From contig NC_039368.1 of assembly GCF_003573695.1 (NCBI RefSeq), positions 10,439,860-10,503,859 of the forward strand: a DNA stretch of 64,000 nucleotides, written 5' to 3'. Below the pieces are notes generated by a model. It saw nothing but the letters and a program-made list of their open reading frames with translations, did no database searches and was not told where the DNA came from. The first letter of the stretch is position 1. Each line of letters opens with the position of its first letter. The position numbers and the translations under genes were made by a program. The stretch comes from Papaver somniferum. Taxonomy: Eukaryota; Streptophyta; Magnoliopsida; Ranunculales; Papaveraceae. Below are positions 22,151-34,317 of the stretch, piece after piece.

Positions 22151-23817
22151 AAAAGATTGCTTGTGGAGCTAGTTTTTTATAGTTCTCTCACAATCCCATA
22201 TTTGAATGGAGACTCCAAGCATCATATCTTCTGATGGAAAATATGTTAACATGATTGTTAATCCATCAATCATTAAGAAAAAAGGTACATCTCATTCATC
22301 TAAAACTTTGAAGAGAAAAAGGAGAATGTGAAGAAACCAAGGGCTAACCCCTCAAATCTTCAAAAAAAATTCTGGTGTTCTTAAAGAGTTGAAAGAAACA
22401 AGGATGGAGATGCACCGAATAAAGGCTATTATTCTAAGATCTCTTGAAATTCAGAAGTCCCTGGTTCGGCATCAGTCAAGAAGGTTTGTTGGAATTGACT
22501 CCTTTCTTCATGAACCTTATGTTCAAATGTCTGTTGATAACAAGGAGTTCGGGGACGATAAAGAAATTTTCAAGAATCTTAATATCAAGGAAACTTCTTA
22601 TGAGAATTTATTCTTATGTTTGAGAAGGATAACTAAGGTTTGGAATAGCAAATATTGTGATTACACATAGCTATTGCCGACGATTTTCATCTTGCAATGT
22701 TTTAGATTTATTTTTTTAAATTCTAAGTTATTTGGAAGATGATTTGTATTATTAATCTTTATTGGTTTTATATATTGCAAAAATATTTTGTGGGATATGT
22801 GTGTTTACGTCCGTGAACTATGATTATCTCATATATATGTCAAAAGTTAAGTCTATTATATCTTTATGCAAATATTGATGAAAGATAAAATGAACTTTTG
22901 AATATTCCACAGTATTGATCTTTCCCTGATCCACTTCTATGTGAATGTACTGTATGACTCCGTAAGTTTTCTTATGTTGAGCATTTCCGACTAAATTAAT
23001 TTATAAGGTCTTCTTGTGATTAATTTATTAGAGTTTTCTGGATACAAATTCATGTTTCATGTAATTTTTTAATGTCCAAAGAAATCCTTCTTTTCTTGTT
23101 GAAAGTAAGGTCGCTCTTGTTGTTCTTTCGGGAATGACATTTTATGGGGGAGAGTTCTTAATTGAACTTGTGCTTAATTTCCAAATCTTTGTGGGGAGTG
23201 CGGCTGTGAATATTTTAGGAGTTATCTTGTATCTTTATAAACTCCTTGATGAATACACTAAGTTTCGACTATGTGAAATCATCGAAACAAAGTTGATATA
23301 TATGTTCTCTTTTAGTCATGAATTATATCTTTGAGAATTTCATTATGATCCCGCAATTTTCACACCTTTGCCAATTTATATTGACAAAAAAGGGAGAATT
23401 ATTTAGTAGTTCACACTACATACATATGGTTTACAGATCATTATGTAAGGAGAAGTGGTTTTCATTGTGAGATGGAAGTATTGACTAAGGGGGAGTGATA
23501 CATATCACCGTAGTATTATTGTCAAAGTTGTGATACAATTATTGATGTTGTGTAATAATACTATGACACTATATAACAATGATTGAGAACATATGTTTTT
23601 CATATGTTTTCTTATTGTTATGGCTACGGATATTCAACAACAATGATGCGGAATTAACACGTTCAAAATCACTGGAGTACTTGGAGTGGCAAAGAATTTA
23701 AGGAATGTTGAAGAACCAGGGAAATCAAGCATGGTGGATGACAAGCTACAAAGTTTATTTACTTTATAATCCATATGTATTGACAGTTTTGTCACTAAAA
23801 TTGACAAAGGGGGATAT
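22151..23817 (+). mobile_element. Interior fragment of copia-like element B
   Basis: Lies between LTR2 and LTR3 with no primer site after LTR2, so it is not a normal 5' interior. It holds two short frames: 22206-22331 (METPSIISSDGKYVN...KTLKRKRRM) and 22389-22670 (93 residues, basic then acidic, no known domain). A non-coding part homologous to 18420-19700 follows (TTTTATATATTGCAA, GTCCGTGAACTATGATT). It ends in GGGGGATAT|TGTTAGAGC, the boundary with LTR3. Probably the 3' part of a second family member. Confidence 0.65.
22389..22670 (+). CDS. Small ORF of element B, unknown
   Basis: A 93-codon frame (KETRMEMHRIKAIILRSLEIQ ...) in the interior of element B. It is probably the tail of a longer element ORF, with a helical basic start and an acidic middle (DNKEFGDDKEIFKNL). 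A positional analogue is the frame at 63137-63385. No domain recognised. Confidence 0.35.
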   Translation: MKETRMEMHRIKAIILRSLEIQKSLVRHQSRRFVGIDSFLHEPYVQMSVDNKEFGDDKEIFKNLNIKETSYENLFLCLRRITKVWNSKYCDYT

Positions 23818-24915
23818 TGTTAGAGCATTGCTCTGTCGAACTCTCAAGCGTTGCTATCTCAAGCTTGTTTATCAAGTTTAGTTGATCAAAAATATAAGTG
23901 TTGATTTCTAGTCTACTTATAGCTATGTCTCGTATTAGGATGTAATGTGTAGTTGAGCTTTAGACTTCGCGACGTTCATCAATTGAAGACGAAGATCTAT
24001 TGAGGAGAGCAAAGAGCTTGAAGGAACTTCATCAACAAAAGGTATGTGGAGACTAAAACTTATCTACCACTCAGAAGTTTATTTTATTCTATCTCCTAAT
24101 GAGACTAAGTCATATAGCTATATAGACTTTTATATTATACACATTTGATACTTCGAGATGAGATTATCTCGGTTATGTATTTCCCGAAATATGTGTTGGA
24201 AGCTTTTTGCTTTATCTACGTTCATCATATTCTTGACGAGTTTAGTTGGAAACAATTTATTTGTTGGGAACTAGATAATAAGTCCAAATATGATCATGTG
24301 AAAATCACCTTGAAACATCTTACATGATTTGTGTGAGACAATCATTTGATGTCGACTCGAAAATTTTCGTATTGATCATTCGATCACTTGAAAATTACTT
24401 ATAAGATAATAGTTTGTGTGAGAAAACTATTGTCGTCTTCTAAGAATGTTTCAATGATTGAAATGGGAGTTTAAAATAATTAACCTTTGTCTGGATACAA
24501 CACAGTATGCAAAACTGTTATCGTATGACTCAGGTCCGGAAACCTTGTTTGCACACCAGTATGTGAACGGTTTTAACTGTTAAAGTCTGGGAACCAAGTT
24601 CGCATACTAGTATGCGAACGGTTCTACCTGAGTTAAGGTCCGGGACAGCAGTATGCATACTGATTTGCAAACTGGACAATACCAAAGTCTGTATGTTATA
24701 GTTTGCGTACCCGTTTGCAAACTTAGTGGTTAAAGTTCTAAAATCGGTTAAGTATGTTTTCATACTCATGAACAAATACATTTATGAATTAAAGAATGAA
24801 ATCTTTGCAAACCGTGGCTTATTGTTCATGATTTGATTCCCATGAATCAATCCGATTTTGATTCAATTGGTTCATATATATTTCTGTGAAACAGTGAAAA
24901 ATTGAACAACTCTAT
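23818..24915 (+). repeat. LTR3 of the copia-like family, left part
   Basis: Starts TGTTAGAGCATTGCTCTG after a polypurine tract. It is collinear with LTR2 until AATTGAACAACTCTA, where a LINE interrupts it. It resumes at about 47473. Confidence 0.8.
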
Positions 24916-25518
24916 TTATTTTTGATAACAAGAGTGGGTTTATTAATTAATGACGGGCTCAATATGCCTGCCTAAGAAGGTTTGTAAAAAGTTAGGAACA
25001 TTGATAAGTTCCTCAATATTTAACATCTCTCTTCTCACTCTCTTGGCAACATCATCAGCTAAGTTGTTGCCATCTCTAGAAACATGAATAATACTGCAAT
25101 AGCTAAAAGACTTGAAAACTGTTTTGATATCTCTGAGTAGCTTTCTATTCTCCCAACAAACTGAAGAAACTTCAGACGTAATAGAATTGACTGCATTTTC
25201 AGAATCCGATATTAATTTGATCCTACTTATTCCCATGGATTTAATCCAGCTCAAAGCTTCCATTATTGCCATACATTCTACGGATTCAGAGTTTGCTACT
25301 ATAGATGCATAGGAGCCTTTGAATCCTGTGGGAGTTCCTGCACAAGAAAACATCACCATGTCGGTGCCACAATTGTGAGAATGATGATCAAACGAATTAT
25401 CCACAAAAACAGTGGGCAGATTATTGTCAGAATGCATATATGTAGATGACTGTGTCTGAACTACGGCATCAAAGCTATCAGAATTAATGAGATGCTGCAT
25501 GGAACTAAAACTAATAAG
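24916..25518 (-). pseudogene. LINE 3' part: RNase H domain and 3' tail
   Basis: Minus-strand frame at 24943-25530 encodes a plant LINE RNase H domain. It contains ANSESVECMAIMEALSWI (Glu helix), RIKLISDSENAVNSI (Asp strand) and HVSRDGNNLADDVAKRVRRE (terminal Asp helix), and stops at 24943. Just past the stop are AATAAACCCACTCTTGTTAT and an A-rich end (CAAAAATAAATAG), the usual LINE 3' terminus, which abuts LTR3. The hAT element interrupts the frame at 25518/25519; it resumes at 28752. The last codons before 25530 are hAT sequence, not LINE. Confidence 0.82.
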
Positions 25519-28500
25519 TAGGGTTGTCAATGGATGCTAACGTAACGGAAATAGGCTCTGCCGCTGCCGTTTCCATTAAAAGTTAGCGGATATCCGTTAT
25601 CCGTTCAGTTCCGGCGGAAATAGGAAATTCAAAAACGTTACCGTTACGTTGGACTTACAGGATAACGGATATTTTTCCGCTGCCATCCGATATGTCACAG
25701 GACAACCACAAAACAGGATAAAAACACATAACAAGTACACATAACAGCTTTAAAATCCAATAAAACAGGTTCTAAATCCATGCCACACCAAAAAAAGACA
25801 TACAGATGTTCATGCCACACAGAAAACAAGTTCATAATCTTCATGTTTTTTTTGCAAAAAAAAGACATCTCCATCTCCATCTCCATTTGAGTCAATAACT
25901 GCAAATGCATTCCTCCTCCTCCTCCATCTCCAGATTCTCCTCTGCCAAGTCCCAAGTTCCAACTGCATCTGCAAATGCATTTACCTTACTCCTTAGTCCT
26001 GAACTTCTGTATTTTGAAAGAAAAATCAAAAGTGTTAGACATTTTAAGATGGCAATGTCATTGTCAGTGCAATAAGCCAATAAATTGCAAAAAAAAAAAA
26101 AAGATTAAGATGTACCTGTAACACAACTATCACTGTCACTGAGAGTGAGATCTGGCAACCAATCACCCAAACAAAGCAATGCTTCAACAAGGTCTGGAGC
26201 TAATGAAGTCCTGTGAGATGTGAGAACCCTGCCACCAATACTAAACATAGATTCTGAAGCTACACTTGTCACTGGAACTTCCAATACATCTCTTGCAATC
26301 CTTGAGAGAGTTGGGTACTTAGGAGCATGATTCTTCCACCAACTTAAGATATCAAACCTCATTTCTTCAGTGGTTGTGCCTTTAGGAAGAACTGGTTCTG
26401 CTAATTAAGTCTCCAACTCTGACTTCTGAACCTCAAAGACATTGTTTTCCATAATAAAATCATCATAAACAAATTCATATGATGATGTTGTAGCTGCAGA
26501 GATCTCCATTCCAACTGAACTCATTCCACTATCATAATAATCTGGAACTGTGGTGTTTGTTTCATAAGCACAGTAAAGAGCATTGAGTGCAAGCTCAAAT
26601 TTGTTATAGTGACTTTGATAGTGATTGACACCATATACTCTCTTCATAACACACTCCACCCATATAGCTTTGTACCTAGGATCCAAAACAACTCCAATTC
26701 CCATAAAAGTGTTACTTTCTCAGTAGCTATCAAATTTCATCCTCATATTCTTGGCCATGTCTCTGATATACTCATGCTCACTTGATTCCCAGAGCTTAAT
26801 GCATCTATTAACTTCTTGAACCCCATTATAATACAAATTTGTTGTGGGATACTTAATCCCAGCAAATTTGGTTGAAAGGACATCAAACAATTCCAAACAT
26901 TCACATATGTGTACTCCTTGTTGCCACTCCTTAGAGGTTGGTAGTATCTTGAAGTCATCATCCAAATCAGCTAGCCTAGCAAAAGCTTGTCTCAAAAAAA
27001 TTGCATCCTTTAGCATCTTAAATGTGGAGTTCCACCTGGTATCCACATCTAAACTGACATACCTTGAAACAGGAAGCTTAACTTGGGAAATTGCACATTA
27101 AAATCTCTCTTTTCTATCCTGACTTGACTTGACATATTTTACACGCTCTCTAACTGCATCTATAAATGGAGCAACTACTCTCATTCAACACCCAACAATT
27201 AAGTGCAATATATGATTACAACACCTCATTTGGAACATGTCCCCATTAAGAACTAAACAATCTTTGCTATCAAGCCATTTCTTCAGATGTTCCATCATAA
27301 CATTGTTGGAGCTAGCATTGTCAGCAGCTACAACAAAAAGCTTATTGTCTATGTTCCATTCTAGACACAATGATTTCACTACAGATGCTAGAACCTCTCC
27401 AGAGTGTGGTGATGGCACTAAATTATATGCTAGTGTTTTCTTAACCAGTTTCCACTCCTCATCTATGTAATGCAGTGTCACACAACAATAACCATCCTTT
27501 GTATGCTTACATGATCACATATCTGTTGTTAAACTACATTTAGATGTAATATTCTCAAATTGTTCTTGTAATTGCAGTTTGAACTCAGTTGTTAGTCTCA
27601 TGATGTCTTCCCTAACTGTATTCCTAGTGTAAAGCTTAGCAGTAGGATTCAAAGACTTAACAAACTCTCTAAAATAAGGATGCTCAACTATAGTAATTGG
27701 ATAACCATGTTTAGCAATCATTTTGGCAACTAGTGTCCTAGTAACAACAGGATCAAACTTCCAATTTGCTAACTTGGTTTGAGCATTACCTGTTTTGACT
27801 GAAGTAATCTTGCTTTGTCCTTTCTTATTGTCAGTCTTTTCTTTGCAGATTTTGGCATGGTAATGCAAGCGGCTGGTTCCTTGGTTACTGGGAGAAGGTA
27901 TTCTCTTGTGACAGTGTTTGCATTCAGCTATCAGTACCCCAACCTTCTTCCCACCTTTTACTTTCTTCTTTCCAAGTTCCAACCTTCCTTTCAAAATCAA
28001 CCATACATCAGACCTTACTGAGCGCATTTTTTTCTTCTCTTCAACTATAACTGGGTCTTCATATACTTCTACATCTTCTTCTTCTTCTTCTCTAGGACGA
28101 ATTGCAGGTGTAATAGAAGCAGGTGTTGAATTCACTCCAGAAGCTTGAACTTGGTTGGATGCAGCAGCAGCAGCAGGTAAATGTGATGCAACTGAAAAAG
28201 AGAGATTTTGTGAAGACCCAACATGGTTTGATGCTCCTCTGTCGCTTTGGGACATGATTAATTTCACAAATCTGAAATTGTGAACCCTAATTTTAGAAAC
28301 CCTAAATTGAAAATTGAGTTTTGAAGATTGAAATTAAACTCAAAGGAAATTGAAGAAGAGAACCCTAGTTTCTAATCAGTAATCACACAGAGAAGATGAT
28401 GATTTCTAAGGCAGAGAAGACGATGCTTGATTCAGCATCCCTAGTTTTCTCTCTTTTTCTCTCTGAGTTCTCTGTTGTGTCGATAAAACTGAAGTGAAGA

Positions 28501-28743
28501 ATGAGATACACCAAACATAATAACCCTAGGTATAAGAATTTACACGTGCAGTACGCATGTTTCCGGATAACGGAACTAAACCTAACGGAAATACACGGTT
28601 CCACTACCGTTACGTTAATAATGGATTATATGTTAGCTTATCGGTATCGGATATCTGTTTACCACTATGTCGGATGGTAGCAGTAACGGCTAACGGATTA
28701 TCGGTATCGGATGTCGGCTAATCGGTATCCATTGACAGGCCTA
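25519..28743 (-). mobile_element. hAT transposon, formerly autonomous
   Basis: 3225 bp with terminal inverted repeats TAGGGTTGTCAATGGAT (left) and TAGGCCTGTCAATGGAT (right, inverted). A perfect 8-bp target duplication CTAATAAG flanks it (25511-25518 and 28744-28751). Both subterminal regions (about 25540-25690 and 28560-28735) are dense in TAACGG/CCGTTA motifs, as expected for transposase-binding sites. It sits in the LINE. Confidence 0.95.
26105..28255 (-). pseudogene. hAT transposase (RICESLEEPER/DAYSLEEPER-like) with in-frame stops
   Basis: One continuous frame of about 717 codons from ATG at 28255, in a single phase throughout. Order: Ala/Glu-rich N-terminus; BED zinc finger (SDVWLILK ... 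CKHCHKRI ... RLHYHAKIC, about residues 90-140); DUF-like block with ANWKFDPVVTRTLVAKMI; catalytic core with CSLTTDM, HYIDEEWKL, VVAADNASSNN, CCNHILHLIV; DTRWNSTFKML; VVLDPRYK; and the C-terminal hATC dimerisation domain (DILSWWKNHAPKYPTLSRIA ... VASESMFSIGGRVL). Interrupted by TGA at 27515 and 26720, both at positions where the family has Trp. Further stops lie at 27185, about 27107 and about 26406. No frameshift, so decay is by substitution only. Normal length for the family. Confidence 0.9.
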
Positions 28744-28751
28744 CTAATAAG

Positions 28752-29034
28752 CTGGTGATTAATTCTAGAGACAGTAATCATAGGGTTAAGGGATTTGTCC
28801 TGAAAAACACAATCGCATCTCTCCTTCCAGATTATCCAGCAGGCTACCATTAGGGTTTTCCTCCATGTTTCCATCTCTTCTGTGCTTGAGTTACTGACAT
28901 TTACAAACCAAAATATGATCCATTATCTTACGCTGTGACAGTTTTCAGGAATCTGATCAATGTTGCTATGGAGTGATCTCCAAACAGCTTTTCCATGATC
29001 GCAAGATACCAATAGATGAAATAAGGATTGATTC
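28752..29034 (-). pseudogene. LINE middle part: zf-RVT end and linker to RNase H
   Basis: Continuation of the LINE beyond the hAT insertion. The minus strand reads QSLFHLLVSCDHGKAVWRSL, the end of the reverse-transcriptase zinc-binding region (zf-RVT). Then comes an in-frame TAA, and WIIWKERCDCVFQDKSL leading to the RNase H part at 25510. It is cut at 29034 by the reverse copia-like element. Confidence 0.8.
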
Positions 29035-31497
29035 TGAAAAATCAGGGGTCTAACAACACCACCCAATATTTCTCTTAGCAATCTGTATGGACAAACTCGA
29101 ACAAACTTTTAAGAGAATCAACAAGACTCAATCAATTAAAAGTATATCAACGAGTTTATATCTCTCTCTTGATTTGATCTTTACTCAAGCTAACAAAAAT
29201 CAACCAGTCTTTATCAAATACAAGGAATAAATTGGGTGGTACCAAAGACCAATATCCAAGGATCAATCAATTTAAATCAACAACCAAAGGTTGGATATTC
29301 TAATTGATGATCTAAACGCACAACCTGTATTATTTCAATTATAAAGATAAAACAATATAATGCGGAAATAGAAATAACACAAACACCAGAATTTTGTTAA
29401 CGAGGAAACCGCAAATGCAGAAAAACTCCGGGACCTAGTCCAGATTGAACGCACACTGTATTAAGACGCTACAGACACTAGCCTACTCCAAGATAACTTT
29501 GGACTGGACTATAGTTGAACCCCAATCAGTCTCCCACTGATCTAAGGTATAGTTGTACTCCCTACGCCTCTGATCCCAGCAAGATACTGCGCACTTGATT
29601 CCCTTAGTTGATCTCACCCGAAACTAAGACTTTCTATGACCCAAAATCGCAGGCTTTGACAATAAACAAATCTGTCTCACACAGACAAGTCTATCAAAGG
29701 ATCAATCTGTCTCCCACAAATAGACCCTAAAGGTTTTGTTCCGTCTTTTGATAATAATCAAGGTGAACAGGAACCAATTGAAAATCCTGTCTTATATTCC
29801 CGAAGAATAGCCTAGAGTTATCAATCACCTCACAATAATCTTAATCGTATGGTAGCGAAACAAGATGTTGCGGAATCACAAAAAATGAGAAGAAGATGTT
29901 TGTGACTACTTTTTATATCTTGCCTATAGGAGATATCAATCTCAAGCCAATCAATATGATTGTACTCGTACGATAGAAGATGCAAGATCAGATCACACAA
30001 CTACGATAAAAGTAGTATCGTTCTGGCTTCACAATCCCAATGAAGTCTTTAAGTCGTTAACCTGGTTTTAGAGGAGGAAAACCAAAGGTTAAAGGAGAAT
30101 CGACTCTAGCACGCAAACTAGTATCACACGTAAGGTGTGGGGATTAGTTTTGCACAATACTAGATGTCTTCTTTATATAGTCTTTCAAATCAGGGTTTGC
30201 AATCAATGTTAGATTAGTAACAAATTATTCAATATTCACCGTTAGATTAAAACCTGATTTAGATACAAGCTGATTTTTCTCAACCGTTCGATCGAAAACT
30301 TAGCTTGTTACACACACTTGACAATGCACGTTTCTAGGTTTGTTAACCGTACCCAAACGTATGCACTTTTTGATTCAACAATAGTTCACCAAATGGTTAG
30401 CCATATGAGCATTTCATATCAACCATGTTCCTCTTTACCATAACTAGTTCAAATGACTTCAAGATGAACTAGTTAGAGAGTTGTTGAATTGCAAGGAAAT
30501 CTCATGTACTACACAAGATACAATTGAAGCAAAGATGATTTGATTCACTTGAATCGGTTCATGAACTTTTATAGACACGGTTTGCAAACTGCATTCCTTA
30601 GTTTTTTTAAGTTTAAGTTTAGAAATCATCTTCAGATATATAACCTTCTCAAGTTCGTAGACTAGGTTCGCGGACTTAAGTTACCGGGCAGAGTTTACAA
30701 AATCTAGCAGAAATTCTCGGGAATGAGAAGTTTGCCGGTTCGCGGACTGGGTTCGAAGACTGAGTTTGCGGACTTAGTTTCACGCAAGTAGTTTTTCAAC
30801 TCCATTAGAAATTCTTGGGTTTGAGAACTTCGGCAGTTCGTGGACTTGGCTCACGCTATTCTTTCGGTTCTCTCGATCAACACAGTTCGCAAACTTTGGT
30901 TCAAGGAATAGGACTTATACATATATATGTTTCCACAACAATGGTTATGTCCACCGTTAGGTATCTAATATAAACTCTCATTTCAATCATTGAAACATTC
31001 TTACAGGACGTTATCTAGTTGTTACACCATTTCCCGTCAAAGCAATTTTCAAGATGATTGAAACATATCATGACTTTCGTCACTAGGTAAAAATAAACTT
31101 GATCTAAGCGAAAAGCTTACAAACACATCTTTCGAGATATATATAGGTGAGGTATACTCGGCTCGAAATACCAAATGTGTATAATCAAAGTCTATATATA
31201 TAGCATACGACTTCTTGTCTCAAAGAGTGGGATATAGATTAGATAGACTTTTGAGTGACAGATAAGTTCAACTCTTCACATACCTTTTTGTCGAGAAGTT
31301 CCACCGGTTCCTTGAGTAGTTCTTCTACTTGTATGATGAATCTCCATGAAGTCCTTCAGCTCAACTACACTTTATATCCTAGTCCGAGACTTATATATAA
31401 TAGACTAGAAATCAAGACTTATACTTTTGATCACTAACATTTACAAACATGCTTGAGATAGCAACACATGCGAGTTCGACCGAGAAATGCTCTAACA
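29035..31497 (-). repeat. 3' LTR of element C
   Basis: 2463 bp, the inverse of TGTTAGAGCATTTCTCGG...TTTTTCA. The adjoining AATCTCCCCCTTTGTC at 31498 is the inverse of the polypurine tract. Confidence 0.88.
30171..30179 (-). promoter_or_regulatory. LTR TATA box
   Basis: TATATAAAG on the minus strand in the 3' LTR of element C. Confidence 0.5.
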
Positions 31498-32773
31498 ATC
31501 TCCCCCTTTGTCAATTTTAGTGACAAAACTATCAATACATATGGAATACAAAAAAGATAAAGAAAATTAGTATCTTCTATTCCACATGTATAATCTTCAA
31601 AATTCCTCGAAATCTTCGTCACTTCCAAGTACTCCAATGATCCCAAAGGGTGTAAGTTTAGCATCACCGTTGTTGAATATCCGTAGCTATAACAATGAGA
31701 AAACATAGTTCTCGATCATTTTTATACAGTGTCATAGTATTATTAAACAGCGTCAAAGTTCAATTGTATCACAACTTCAACAATAATACTATGGTGATAT
31801 GTATCACTCCCCCTTAGTCAATACTCCATCTCACATGGAAACCACTCCCCCTTACACAATGATCCGAAAACCATATGTTTTTGTAGTGTGAACTATATAT
31901 TAATTCTCCCCCTTTTTTCAATAAAATTGACAAAGGTACAAGAACGGGATCATAATGAAATTTTCGATAGAGACATTTCATGACAAAAGGAAAAAATACA
32001 TACCAACTAATTTAGATGCAATCATAAAGCCGAAGCTAAATGCATTCATCAAGGAGTTTAAAGATACAAGATAACCCCTCTAAAATTCCACAGCCGCACA
32101 CCCCTCAAGATATGACCATTAAGCACAAGTTCGAAAGAACTCTCCCCTATTTGATGTCATTCCCGAATGAACAACAAGAGCGACCTTAGTTTCAAAAGAA
32201 AAGAAGGATTTTTATTGGATACCAAAAACCACCAGAATCATTTTCTATATCCAAAAACTCAATCAAATTAATCACAAGTAAACCCATGATTAATTTAATC
32301 GGAATACACAATCAAATTAAACACAAAAAGTGGTCAATTCAATTGATTATGCTCAACATAAGAGAACTTATGGAGACACGAACATACTCAACTAGAGTAA
32401 TTACAAGAGAACCCATAATTAATCTAATCGGAATACGCAACCAAACTAATCACAAAAGTTATCAATTTAATTGTCATTTATTGTGCTCGACATAATAAAA
32501 CCTACGGAGAAATAACTAAATAACCAAACAAGATGATTAATTTAGTTCAATATGCTCGACATAACATATCTCACGGAACAACAACTAAGCTAAAAAATCA
32601 ACTTGGTTGTATAGTGCTAAACATAAGATATATTACGGATCCTCACAGTAATACATAAAATATGGATCAGAGATGATCAATACTGCGGAATACACAAGGA
32701 GTCATTCTATTTTCCATCACTATTTGCATAACGATATTTAATAGACATAATCCTTGAAAACAAAAGATTTTAA
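31498..32773 (-). other. Non-coding 3' interior of element C
   Basis: Inverse homologue of 18600-19703, with inverse GGGGGAG motifs near 31500, 31810, 31850 and 31905. No ORF of note. Interrupted at CCTAT (32774-32778). Confidence 0.7.
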
Positions 32774-33514
32774 CCTATTGTTTGAGGGTGGAAACGGTTT
32801 TTGCTGATTTCGGTAATTACATGTGTTGTGGGTGAGAAACGAGTCTAAACCCTAAACAATGTACAACAAGGGAGTACTTTAGATTCGAGAGATCAATCTG
32901 TACAAATCCGGCCTAACCCAAGAAATGGCCGTTGCAGACTTGCTTCGGTCACAAAGTGAAGGAGAAGGGTTGGTTTTGGGGAGGGAAGTGAAGAGAGTGT
33001 TGAGACCAGAATAGTTGATTTTGGAAGAGTAGTTGTTTGACTTGTATCCCCCAGTTTGTGACATGTGTTTATGTCTCGAGTGTTTTCGTGGAAAACATGT
33101 AGCATGTTGCTGCCGTTTGGAAAGTTGAGCTTGGGAGACTTGCCGACTCGGTGGTGACCCTCGACGGTCGAGATTTTGCATCTGGAGAGGAAGGGTAGCC
33201 GTTGATTATTGCAACCCTTCATTTGGTATACATCGGCATGAAAGCATGGACGACATGGCTTTAACATGGTTAGGCGTGGCCAAGCTAGGATTTTGTCATA
33301 GTTTAGGCGCGGCCAAGAACTAGGGTTTTGGCATTGTTTGGGCGCGACCAAAATTAGAGCTTGGCATTGGTCCAAAGGTTTCCATGCGTTAGCTGGTGAC
33401 CTTGAACGGCTAAGGTATGCATCTTAGATGGAAGGGTGGCCGTTGATTGTTACAACCCTTCGTTTTGGCATCCAACCGCGTGAAGGAAAGGCTGGCATCA
33501 CTTTGGCACAGCGG

Positions 33515-33800
33515 TGCGGCTAGCATGGTTGGCATGCCTTGGCGCGGAGATGTGGCTAGCACGGAATGCCATTGGCACATGTGGCATGGTTGGCATGCCT
33601 TGGCGTGGATATGTGGATGGCACAGAACGCCATTGGCACATGTGGCATGGTTGGCATGCCTTGGCGTGGAGATGTGGTTGGCACGACATGCCATTGGAAT
33701 ATGTGGCATGGTTGGCATGCCTTGCCGTGGAAAGGTTGCACGGCATGCCATTGGCACATATGGTACGGCTGGCATTGTTGGCATGCCTTGGGTGGCGATC
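33515..33800. repeat. 61-bp minisatellite, left LTR
   Basis: Unit of 61 bp built around GGCATGGTTGGCATGCC and CCATTGGCACATGTGG; successive units start at 33583, 33644 and 33705. Contains the 8-bp palindrome GGCATGCC. GC-rich in an AT-rich neighbourhood. Confidence 0.85.
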
Positions 33801-34317
33801 TCAGAAGGTTGAGATCTCCATTTCAGGTGGAAGGGTAGCCGTTGATCGTTGTGACCCTCCTATTTGGAAGTCAGCGGCATGTGGTGGGGCCGACATGTAT
33901 TTGGCATGGTTTAGGCGTGGCCAAAATTAGGGCTTGGCATTGGGCCAAAGGTTACCACGCGTTAGCTGGCGACCTTGGATGGCTAAGATCTGCATCTCAG
34001 ATGGAAGGGTGGTCGTTGATTGTTGCAACCCTTCGTTTTGGCAGCCAGTGATATGAAGGCATGGCCGGCATGGCTTTGGCACGGTTTAGGTGTGGCCAAG
34101 CTAGGACTTTGGCATAGTTTAGGCGCGGCCAAAAACTAGGGTTTTGGCATAGTTTGGGCGCGTCCAAAATTAGGTCTTGGTGTTGGGCCAAAGGTTACCA
34201 CGCGTTAGCTTGCGACCTTGGATGGGTAAGATCTGCATCTCAGTTTGAAGGGTGACTGTTGATTGTTGCAATCTTTCGTTTTGGCAGCCAACGGTATGTA
34301 ATAGGGTCGGCATGGCT

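Noticed and set aside
24530..24781. Minus-strand ORF of 83 codons
   Set aside because: Within LTR3; reflects degenerate GTTCGCATACTAGTATGCGAAC-type repeats of the LTR, not a gene.
32879..33375. Minus-strand ORFs of 100 and 160 codons in the left LTR
   Set aside because: Lie in LTR sequence conserved at non-coding level; matching frames in the other LTR copies are broken.
33515..33800. CRISPR-like array
   Set aside because: Repeats are contiguous units without unique spacers, inside a plant LTR.
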